Shown: positions 55,043-64,000 of the stretch, piece after piece | Layout: each line of letters opens with the position of its first letter | Numbering within the stretch: position 1 is the first letter of the stretch | Origin: Plantago ovata | Lineage: Eukaryota > Streptophyta > Magnoliopsida > Lamiales > Plantaginaceae | Length of the DNA: 64,000 nt | Assembly: GCA_028274465.1 (NCBI GenBank) | Contig: CM051457.1 | Coordinates: forward strand, 52,736,425-52,800,424 | Direction of reading: 5' to 3' | Translations under genes and position numbers: made by a program | Notes under the pieces: generated by a model | What the model saw: the letters and a program-made list of their open reading frames with translations, nothing else | Told to the model about the DNA's origin: nothing | The model's database searches: none

Positions 55043-57913
55043 GGAGTTCAAGGGTGTTTTCCCTGAGAAGCTGGATTCCGTACCCCCTGAACGAGAGGTG
55101 GAGTTTAGCATTGATCTGGTACCTGGCACTGCACCAATATCGAAGTCACCGTATAGGATGGCACCTGCCGAGCTTAAGGAGCTGAAGACTCAACTGCAAG
55201 ATCTGGTGGATAACGGTTTTGTGAGACCTAGTTCGTCACCTTGGGGATCACCGGTTCTGTTCGTGAAGAAGAAGGATGGTACTCTGAGGATGTGTATCGA
55301 CTATCGAGGCTTGAACCAAGTCACTGTCAAGAACAAGTACCCCCTGCCCCGTATTGAGGAACTTTTCGATCAGTTGGAAGGTTCGAAGGTTTACTCAAAG
55401 CTCGATCTACGACAAGGCTATTATCAAGTTAGGGTAAGGGAAGAAGACATACCTAAGACTGCCCTAAACTCGAGGTATGGTCATTACGAGTTCGTAGTGA
55501 TGCCTTTTGGCCTTACGAATGCCCCGGCTGTGTTCATGGATTTGATGCACCGAGTTTTTCAGCCGTATCTGGATCAGTTTGTTGTTGTTTTCATCGATGA
55601 CATTCTCGTTTACTCGAAATCTGAAGAGGATCATGAGAAACATCTTCGAATTGTCTTGGAAACTCTTCAGAACAACAAATTGTATGCCAAATTCAGCAAG
55701 TGTGAATGTTGGCTAGATAAAGTAGCCTTTTTAGGGCACATTATCTCTGGAGATGGTTTGGAGGTTGACCCATCGAAGATTGAGTCGATAGTCAATTGGA
55801 AGAGACCTGAATCTGTCACTGAGGTGAGGAGTTTTCTTGGTCTGGCTGGTTACTATCGCCGTTTTGTGAAGGATTATTCGAAGATAGCTGGACCCTTGTC
55901 CTCTTTAACAGGGAAAAATCCTAAGTTCGTATGGAGTGACAAGTGTCAGGAAAGCTTCGAGGAGCTGAAGAAGAGGCTGACCACCGCCCCGATACTAGCT
56001 CTTCCCGAGGGAACCAACGACTTTATAGTTTACACTGATGCTTCAAAGGAAGGTTTGGGTTGTGTACTGATGCAACGAGAAAAGGTGATCGCATATGCTT
56101 CGAGAAAACTGAAGCCATATGAAAGAAATTACCCAACCCATGACCTTGAGCTAGCTGCTATAGTCTTTGCGTTGGGAAAGTGGAGACACTATCTTTATGG
56201 TCCTGAGTTCACTATCCTCACGGATCACAAGAGCTTGAAGTATGTGTTTACCCAAAAGGAGTTGAACATGAGACAACGACGATGGATGGAATTTCTGGGT
56301 GATTACACCTGTACCATTCGATACCATCCTGGTAAGGCCAATGTCGTCGCTGATGCCTTAAGTCGTAGGGTACACGTGTCAAATCTCGAAGTATCCAAAT
56401 GGTCGTGTATGTTTGCCAATATCACTTTGAGGTATGAGTTGACAGAAAAGATTCTTGAGGCTCAAGAGCAGGATGAAGAGCTTCAAGATATCAAGGCACA
56501 TATTACTGAGCCTCGAAATGCGAAATTCTCTATCGATGAGAATGGAGCCCTAAGGTTCCAGGGTAGATTGTGTGTGCCTTCTGATGAAGAGCTTAGACGA
56601 TTAATTTTGGAGGAAGCTCCTAAGTCTAAGTATTCGATGCATCCTGGAGAAACAAGATGTACGAGGATTTGAAGAAGATTTACTGGTGGACCTATATGAA
56701 ACGAGATGTTGCACAGTCTGTGCAAAGTTGTTTGGTCTGCCAGCAAGTGAAGGCCGAGCATCAGAAACCGGGAGGTTTACTACAGCCACTCGAGATTCCA
56801 CAGTGGAAGTGGGAGATGATCACTATGGATTTTGTGACTGGTCTACCGGTAGCTAGGGGTGGTTTTGATAGTGTTTGGGTTATTGTCGATAGATTGACAA
56901 AATCGGCACATTTTCTACCCGTTAAAACCACCTAAACATCCAAGAAGTTAGCCGAAGTCTATCGCGATGAGATAATCAGGCTTCATGGCACTCCGATGAG
57001 CATTGTCTCTGATAGAGATCCGAAGTTTGTCTCGAGATTTTGGAAGCAAGTACATGAAGGCTTAGGTACTAAGTTGAATTTTAGTACCGCAGCACATCCG
57101 CAGACAGATGGTCAATTCGAGAGGACCATTCAAACTTTAGAAGATCTTCTGAGATTGTGTGTACTGGATCATCAAGGAAGCTGGGCACAGCATTTACCAT
57201 TGGTGGAGTATGCTTATAACAACAGTTATAAAGCATCGATTGGTATGGCACCATTTGAAGCACTTTATGGTCGAAAGTGTAGATCACCGCTGTATTGGGA
57301 TTTGGAGGACCGAGTTTCTACCCCAGTAGCTGGAGAGAGGTCTCTCAACGAGATGATACAAGAAACCTTGGAAAAGGTTAGACTTATCCGAGACCGATTG
57401 AGAACTGCTCAGAGTCGACAAAAGAGTTACGCCGATAATCGTAGGCGAGATCTGGAGTTTGAGGTTGGTGATTTTTTCTTTCTCAAGCTATCTCCGAGAA
57501 AGGGAATTGTTCGTATGGGTCTTCGAGCTAAACTGAACCCTCGATATGTGGGTCCATACGAGATCATTGAGAGAGTTGGTATTGTAGCTTATCGGTTGCA
57601 ACTGCCCACTACTATTACTGGAATTTATAATGTATTCCATGTATCTCAACTGAAGAAGTATTATCCGGATCCGTCGCACGTGATCCAACCCGAGGAAGTG
57701 ACTATTGAGGATTTGTCCTATGTGGAGCAACCGGTTCGTATTCTTGACCAGAAGGTACAACAGCTCCGTAATAGGCAAATAAAGCAAGTAAAAGTTCTGT
57801 GGAGAAATCATCAGTATAAGGAGGCAACCTGGGAAAGCGAGGATAACATGCGCCGGCAGTATCCCGAGCTCTTCAACTTTTCAGGTGCGAATTTGGGGAC
57901 CAAATTCTTTTAA
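55035..57913 (+). pseudogene. T2 pol: RT, RNase H, integrase, chromodomain-like end
   Basis: RT with [32 protein letters not shown] and the catalytic FIDDILVYS (about 55590). RNase H with [10 protein letters not shown] and TDHKSLKY. Frameshift near 56645 at the integrase zinc region (CLVCQQVKAEHQ). Integrase core with MDFVTGLP, SDRDPKF and HPQTDGQFERT. A TAA at 56933-56935 interrupts it where T1 has TAC. The C-terminus has FHVSQLKKYYPDPSHV and the chromodomain-like VKVLWRNHQYKEATWESE. It ends at 57911-57913, next to the polypurine tract. Confidence 0.94.
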
Positions 57914-57924
57914 GGGGGGAAGAG
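57908..57924 (+). other. T2 polypurine tract
   Basis: TTTTAAGGGGGGAAGAG directly before the 3' LTR; the purine run starts at 57912. Confidence 0.92.
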
Positions 57925-60470
57925 TGTAACACCCCGTTTTTTATTTATTTAATTATTTATTTAATTATTATTTTATTATTTAATTATTTATTTTAGTTAA
58001 TTAATTATCAGAGTAAATTATTTATTCGATAATTAGTTAATTATTTTCGCGTAAGTTAGTTCGGTTCATTTCGTTTGGATCAAGCTGGACTAGCTGATCT
58101 GTTAGCCCTTTGGCCCAATTTCGAGTGGCCCAATCTGCTAAAGCCCATCTGATGGCCCAACTCTTCCAAAACCCTAAACCTAATCAGATTTCCACCTCCC
58201 CTCATTCTCATCTTCACGCCACTTGCTGAAGTAAGAAAGAAAACATCTTCTCTCTGCCTCCCTTATTCCATTCGCTCATCACCCCCATCTCCTTATTGTT
58301 TCAACTCCTCACCATCATCATCATCACCACATACCACCGAGCCGCCGCCGCCGCCGTTTGCTCCGATCACCGTCGCTACGTCCGACCCAGTTGCCGCCGT
58401 CGCCGCGTTGCACTGCTGCCGTTCGCCGCGATCTCTGTCGCTGCTCGTTGCCGCGCCGCCATCTCCGTCGCCGTTCGATCGATCCGATCGCCGCCGCTAG
58501 GTCTCCGTCCGCGCCGCTCTGTCCGCCGTTCCGTGCCGCCGCATCGTACCCCGCCGCCGTCGATCGATCCGTGCGCGCTTCGTCTCACGCGCGCCGCCGC
58601 TTCGTTTCCTCGTTCCGCAACCGCACCGCCGTTTCGTTCTGCCGATCCGCCGCCGTTCGGTTACCTTTTCGGTCTCAATCAGTAAGTTGATTCTGACCTT
58701 TCCGTTTCGAATTCGATTTTGGTTACGAATTCGATTTGAATCTCGATTGATTTTATTCTCTTTTCGATCTATTCGATTTGCAGATTGTTCAAACCTTTAT
58801 TTCGATTCGAAGGTAAATCTCGTTTCTCTTGCTACTGCTCTTGATTTGAAACTCGTACTCGTATTCTGTTTTGGACTTTTTTACCCTTGGACGGTTTTGC
58901 CTTGATCGATCTGACCTTGTTAATTATTTCGAACCGAGAACCGGGACTTAGGTTGTTAGTGTAGTTTCTGTTTGGCTGGACTTGTGAACTTGTTGACCTC
59001 GTATGTTGAATTTGATTTCCTGTTTGACCTCGAAAGGACTTTTGGACCTTGTTGTTCTGTTTTGGATTTCTGTGGACTGATTTGGGAAACCTAAAAACCT
59101 AAAGGATCTTTTTGCAGTTTTACCGTTAACCGTAGTTGACTGACAGTAAGCTTTTATCGTAAACCTTTTTGTTCTGTGAGAACTGTTTAGTGTCTGGAAA
59201 ACTGCTGGTTCGTTTGTACTGTCTGTTTTCGAAAAGGGGTTATTGTGCAATTTACCACTGAGGGTATTTTGGTAATTTCCAGAATCTCAAAATCGAAAGA
59301 GTTTCTGAAAATGTTTTAAACTTAGTTACTGCTTTTGTAAGTTAGTATAGACTTGACTTGCTAGCCTAGTTGGTTAGGTCCTTGCTTGACTAACTTAGAG
59401 GTCGCGAGTTCGAACCCCGACTTTACCATTCCTTTTTCAACCTTTTTCCTTCCGTCCGTTCGACTTCTAAATTGTGTTTAGTACTTTCTTGTTAGGTTCT
59501 CCGTTGTCAGTAAACCCGTAAAGCTCATTTCTCGTTGAAGGTCTTTTACTCGCAAGCTAAGGTGAGTGTTCACCCCTAAACCTATTATTTGCGAAAAACT
59601 GGAAGGCTATGTGACTGTTTGTACCTATTACTGTATACTGGTTACTTTTGCTTCCGCGTAAAAGTATAAGTCCTAAGTATGGCTTTTATATTTCTGTTTA
59701 TTGCTACTTTGTTCTGTACTGACCTTTCTGCAGGAACACCTCTCGGTGTTAATTATTTGTATATGTTGTTCTGTATCTGTTCTGTTTCTGTGTGACTGGT
59801 CGATTAGGTTATGGTTAGGTAGGCTTGGGTAGTAGAGGACTATCGGGTTTGCTTGATTGTGGCCTAGTCTATTCCCTTTTAGGCGCGAGGCAGAAGTCGC
59901 TGAGGTCTATTAGGGTCGTAGGATCTGTTTCCCCAAAGTACACGGGGGTTTCTGTTTCTGTCCGGAGTTGTGCACCCTCTGGAGGGAGTTATAAGGGAAT
60001 TCTGGGAGTAGGAGCAATAAGGCGGGCTGCACCAACGGTCTACAACGTATCTGTTCTGTTAATCTGTTATATGTGTTCTGTTCTGTTTGCTCGTTTTTCT
60101 GAAAAGGATTTTGTTTTTAAAACTGTTTACTTTCTGTTTTAACTTAGAACCTCACTGAGATCCTTTATATCACACTATTTTGTTTTTTCAAAATTCCTTC
60201 CTTCCAGATGCTGCTGAGGACGTGCGTGACTAGGATGCCAGCGACTGAGAGAAGGGTCTGGGGTGTCACGGGTTTCTTTTCAAAATAAGAAGATACACTT
60301 TTATTGTCTTCATTCGTTGTTCATTCGAACTTGAGTTGTCATTGGATATTATTTATTATTGTTAGCGTCAAAGATTATTTTGGCATTTATTGCCGACCGT
60401 TGTTATTAAAGTATTTTTCGATTTTCCTTTTTCAAGAAAATATTTTGTTTTCAAAACCGGTACCGTTACA
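57925..60470 (+). repeat. T2 3' LTR
   Basis: TGTAACACCCCG ... ACCGTTACA, 2,546 bp. It matches the 5' LTR closely, with small length differences in the TTTA and CCG runs and an extra AAAATTCCTTCCTTCC block near 60190. The tRNA-like module is at 59355-59427. Confidence 0.95.
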
Positions 60471-60475
60471 ATTCA
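60471..60475. repeat. TSD of T2 (right), ATTCA
   Basis: Second copy of ATTCA. Confidence 0.96.
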
Positions 60476-61343
60476 ACACTACGAAGATAATTAAGTCTGA
60501 TTGGCCGACAAGTGTCCTAGTGTGCATAATGATCAATACAACATACGAGAATTTTGGTGTTCAACTCATCAACGAAATAAAGCAATGACACGGAGTATAA
60601 TGCGCGATATAGCCATTAGCATGATTACCTTCCCTCGCTAAGAATTTACATACTACCACCAACGATAAATTTAGCTACTCATAATGTGCATGCAATCAAT
60701 AGCAATAGAAGAAAACATATTGAAAGAATATATTAAATAAGTAGATAAAAGTTGTAAGATACAAAGTTACCGAAGGTTGTCAATCTCCGGATGATTGTGA
60801 TCCTACGCGCTCCAATCTGCTATGAAAAAGTATCCCCTAAGCTATGGAACTCCCAGGACAGGCCCCGGGAAGTTCCTACCTAAAACTATAGAGAGAGGTG
60901 AGAAAGTAGGCTTGGAAAGATATGATTTTCGGAGAGAAAACTCGCAAATATATATAGGCCCGGAATTCCTCTGGGGCGGTTCGCCCCCCAGTGTAAACCC
61001 GAGATTTTCGCGTTTTCGACGCGGTTTTGGATTTCTTCACCTTTTCGGACTCGGTTTATGACTTCTAGTAGCCTTCTAACCTCCAGATTCGGCCCCTAGA
61101 CTCCAAATCCTATCCGGAAACCTTCAGATACTCCAAATATGCTTTTGGAACACCAATTCCTTGTAGACTTCAATATAATTGCCCGTAAATCTCTGAATTT
61201 CAACCAAAACCAGTAAAATAAAATCTAAAGGGAAACGTGACACTATTCTAATAAAATGTACTAAAATATAGCTAAATTAACATAGAGGATAGCTAAATTA
61301 GGTGAAAAAGACTCGAATGAAAGTGTAAAATACACATTCATCA

Positions 61344-61348
61344 TCTGG
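61344..61348. repeat. TSD of A3 (right), TCTGG
   Basis: Second copy of TCTGG, and T1 coding sequence resumes. Confidence 0.95.
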
Positions 61349-63797
61349 TACCTGGCACCGCACCCATTTCAAAGTCACCCTATAGAATGGCACCTGCTGA
61401 GCTTAAAGAACTTAAGACTCAACTGCAAGATCTGATTGATAACGGTTTTGTTAGACCTAGTTCTTCGTCTTGGGGATCACCGGTTCTATTTGTAAAGAAG
61501 AAGGATGGTAGTATGAGGATGTGCATCGACTACCGAGGCCTGAACCAAGTCACCATCAAGAACAAGTACCCCCTACCCCGTATTGAGGAACTTTTCCATC
61601 AATTGGAAGCTTCGAAGGTTTACTCGAAGCATGATCTACGATAAGGCTATTATCAAGTTAGAGTAAGAGAAGAAGACATACCTAAGACTGCTCTGAACTC
61701 GAGGTATGGTCATTATGAGTTTGTGGTGATGCCGTTTGGCCTTACGAATGCCCCAGCTGTGTTCATGGATTTGATGCACCGAGTTTTTCAGCCATATTTG
61801 GATCTGTTTGTTGTTGTTTTCATCGATGATATTCTCGTTTACTCGAAATCCGAAGAGGATCACGAGAAACATCTTCGAATTGTCTTGGAAACTCTACAGA
61901 ACAACAAGTTGTATGCCAAATTCAGCAAGTTTGAGTTTTGGCTAGATAAAGTAGCCTTTTTAGGACACATTATCTCTCGAGAAGGTTTGGAAGTCGACCC
62001 ATCGAAGATTGAGTCGATAGTTAACTGGAAGAGACCCGAATCTATCACCGAGGTGAGGAGTTTTCTCGGTTTGGCTGGTTACTATCACCATTTTGTGAAG
62101 GATTATTCGAAGATAGCTGGACCCTTGTCCTCTCTCACAGGGAAAAATTCTAAGTTCGTTTGGAGTGACAAGTGTGAGGAAAGCTTCGAAAAGCTGAAGA
62201 AGAGACTGACCACTGCTCCCATACTATCTCTTCCCGAGGGAACCAACGACTTTGTGGTTTACACAGATGCTTCAAAGGAAGGTTTGGGTTGTGTATTGAT
62301 GCAACGTGAAAAGGTGATTGCGTATGTTTCGAGGAAGTTGAAGGCATATGAACGAAATTACCCGACCCATGACCTTGAGCTAGTTGCTACAGTCATCGCT
62401 TTGGGAAAGTGGAGACACTATCTTTATGGTCCTGAGTTCACCATCCTCACTGACCATAAGAGCTTGAAGTATGTGTTCACACAAAAGGAGTTGAACATGA
62501 GACAACGACGATGGATGGAATTTCTGGACGATTACACTTGTACCATTCGATACCACCCTAGTAAGGCCAATGTAGTCGCTGATGCCTTAAGTTGTAGGGT
62601 ACATGTGCCAAATCTTGAAGTATCCAACTTGACTTTTATGATCACCAATATTACTTTGAGGTATGAGCTGGTAGGTAGAATTCTTGAAGCCCAAGAGCAT
62701 GATGAAGAGCTTCAAGACATCAAAGCACATATCATTGAACCTCGCAATGCGAAATTCTCTATTGATGAGAATGGAGCTCTAAGGTTTCAAGGTAGATTGT
62801 GCGTGTCTTCTGATGAAGAGCTTAGGCGTCTAATTTTAGATGAGGCTCATAATCTAAGTACTCGATGCACCTGGGAGGAAAAAAAATGTATGAAGATTTG
62901 AAGAAGGTTTACTGGTGGACTAATATGAAGCGAGATATTGCACAGTTTGTGCAAAGTTGTTTGGTCTGCCAGCAAGTAAAGGCTGAACACCAGAAACTGG
63001 GAGGTTTACTACAACCACTCGAGATTCCACAGTGGAAATGGGAGATGATCACTATGGATTTTGTAACTGGTCTACCAGTAGCTAGGGGTAGTTTTGATAG
63101 TGTTTGGGTTATTGTCGATAGGTTGACAAAATCAGCACACATTCTGCCTGTGAAAACCACCTACACTTCCGAGAAGTTAGCTGAGGTTTATCGCGATGAG
63201 ATAATTAAGCTACATGGCACTCCGGTGAGTATTGTATCCGATAGAGATCCGAAATTTGTTTCGAGGTTTTGGAAGCAAGTACACGAAGGTGTGGGTACTA
63301 AGTTGAATTTTAGTACCGCAGACAGATGGTCATTCCGAGAGGACCATTCAAACTCTAGAGGATCTTTTGAGATTGTGTGTGCTCGATCACCAAGGGAGTT
63401 GGGCACAACATTTGCCATTGGTTGAGTATGCTTATAATAATAGTTATCAAGCATCGATTGGGATGGCACCATTTGAAGCACTGTATGGTCAAAAATGTAG
63501 ATCACCTCTGTACTGGGATTTGGAGGACCGGATTTCTACACCGGTAGCTGGAGAGAGGACTCTCAATGAGATGATACAAGAAACCTTGGAAAAGGTTAGG
63601 CTTATCCGAGACCGATTGAGAACTGCTCAAAGTAGACAAAAGAGTTATGCCGATAATCGTAGGCGAGAATTGGAGTTCGAAGTTGGTGATTTTGTCTTTC
63701 TCAAGCTATCTCCGAGAAAGGGAATTGTTCGTATGGGCCGTAGAGCTAAACTGAACCCTCGATATGTTGGACCATACGAGATCATTGAGAGAGTTGG
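61349..63797 (+). pseudogene. T1 pol: RT, RNase H, integrase, disrupted and interrupted
   Basis: Continuation of T1 after A3. RT with CIDYRGLN and FIDDILVYS (about 61830); a TAA at 61642-61644 replaces CAA. RNase H with [10 protein letters not shown]. Frameshift near 62850 before the integrase zinc region (CLVCQQVKAEHQ). Integrase core with MDFVTGLP and SDRDPKF, then an 11-bp deletion near 63322 removes the HPQ part of the third catalytic block and shifts the frame. The remainder resumes at 63367 and stops at 63797, where another A-family LTR is inserted, so the chromodomain end lies outside the window. Confidence 0.92.
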
Positions 63798-64000
63798 TGA
63801 TGAACGTATGGATTGTCGGGTTCCAACGAATCAAATAAATTTGTATTTAGCCAAAGGCAATTCACAACTACAACGAAAATCGTAGTGTAGCAGTGGAATA
63901 ACCTCGAGTATCGATCTCTAAGGACTATAACTAGCTTTATCTAATCTAATTTAGAATATAAAATAGCAGACGACTTAGCAAAGGTTTTTCTTAACAGATA
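63798..64000 (-). repeat. A-family LTR, cut by window edge
   Basis: TGATGAACGTATGG begins a fourth A-family LTR, recognisable by GCCAAAGGCAATTCACAAC and ACGAAAATCGTAGTGTAGCAG. By comparison with A1-A3 it is in minus orientation. The preceding GTTGG (63793-63797) is the presumed TSD. Confidence 0.88.

Larger units (their letters stand above)
49769..60470 (+). mobile_element. T2: complete Tekay/Del-type chromovirus (Ty3/gypsy)
   Basis: 10,702 bp with LTRs of 2,516 and 2,546 bp, iMet PBS, gag-protease, RT-RNase H-integrase in gypsy order, a chromodomain-like C-terminus and a polypurine tract. TSD ATTCA. Long LTRs and the end motif VKVLWRNH...EATWE fit the Tekay/Del lineage. Inactivated by a TAG (53642), a frameshift near 55022, a frameshift near 56645 and a TAA (56933). 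It is inserted in the right LTR of A3. Confidence 0.95.
29937..61343 (-). mobile_element. A3: Athila-like non-autonomous element carrying S3 and T2
   Basis: A3's own sequence is at 29937-32141, 46479-49768 and 60476-61343, about 6.4 kb once S3, T2 and their TSDs are subtracted. It has both LTRs, TSD TCTGG, a PBS and the best-preserved gag-protease of the three copies. It lacks the 1.9-kb segment with the unknown ORF. The target is T1 between protease and RT. Confidence 0.93.
49380..61343 (-). repeat. A3 5' LTR (right), split by T2
   Basis: LTR sequence at 49380-49768 and 60476-61343 (1,257 bp in total). It matches the left LTR closely but has a single GC palindrome unit (about 60973-60989) where the left LTR has two. 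Confidence 0.95.

Overview
The window is plant nuclear DNA, most likely eudicot intergenic heterochromatin. I found no host gene I can name, no rRNA and no functional tRNA gene. Essentially every base belongs to an LTR retrotransposon. Three families are interleaved by nested insertion, and most junctions can be fixed to the base from TG...CA LTR ends and 5-bp target-site duplications (TSDs). The host cannot be narrowed further from the sequence.

Families. (S) A Ty1/copia element of Sirevirus type: LTRs 1.68-1.79 kb, initiator-Met primer binding site, gag-pol, and a long additional ORF (aORF) between pol and the 3' LTR. Three copies: S1 (1-4912, + strand, 3' part only), S2 (9936-28239, + strand, interrupted three times, 3' part only) and S3 (32142-46473, - strand, both LTRs, TSD GTTAT). 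(A) An Athila-like Ty3/gypsy element that codes only gag plus a retropepsin and has a PBS matching tRNA-Asp, so it is non-autonomous: A1 (4913-9935), A2 (15104-23358, TSD CTCCC), A3 (29937-61343, TSD TCTGG) and one LTR end at 63798-64000, all on the - strand. (T) A Tekay/Del-type chromovirus with 2.5-2.7 kb LTRs: T1 (28240-29936 continuing at 61349-63797, the oldest layer), T2 (49769-60470, complete, TSD ATTCA) and a solo LTR (24611-27272, TSD GTGAC), all + strand.

Nesting. T1 is the base layer. S2 sits in its gag, A3 between its protease and RT, and the last A copy in its integrase. S2 carries A1 (with S1 inside it), A2 in the aORF, and the T solo LTR in its own 3' LTR. A3 carries S3 in its non-coding interior and T2 in its right-hand LTR. 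The window therefore holds up to four insertion layers, and S and A elements have inserted into each other.

Coding state. Every gag-pol, gag-PR and aORF is broken by stops, frameshifts or deletions, yet LTR pairs remain close to identical. The most interesting material is: the aORF with its own TATA-box leader and three candidate short introns that preserve the reading frame; the word TTGCTGA/TCAGCAA spread over coding and non-coding parts of S; the GC-rich palindrome GGGGCGGTTCGCCCC beside the A-family TATA box and again inside A1 and A2; a segment of about 1.9 kb with a conserved unknown ORF present in A1 and A2 but absent from A3; and a tRNA-like A-box/B-box module plus conserved splice sites inside the Tekay LTR.
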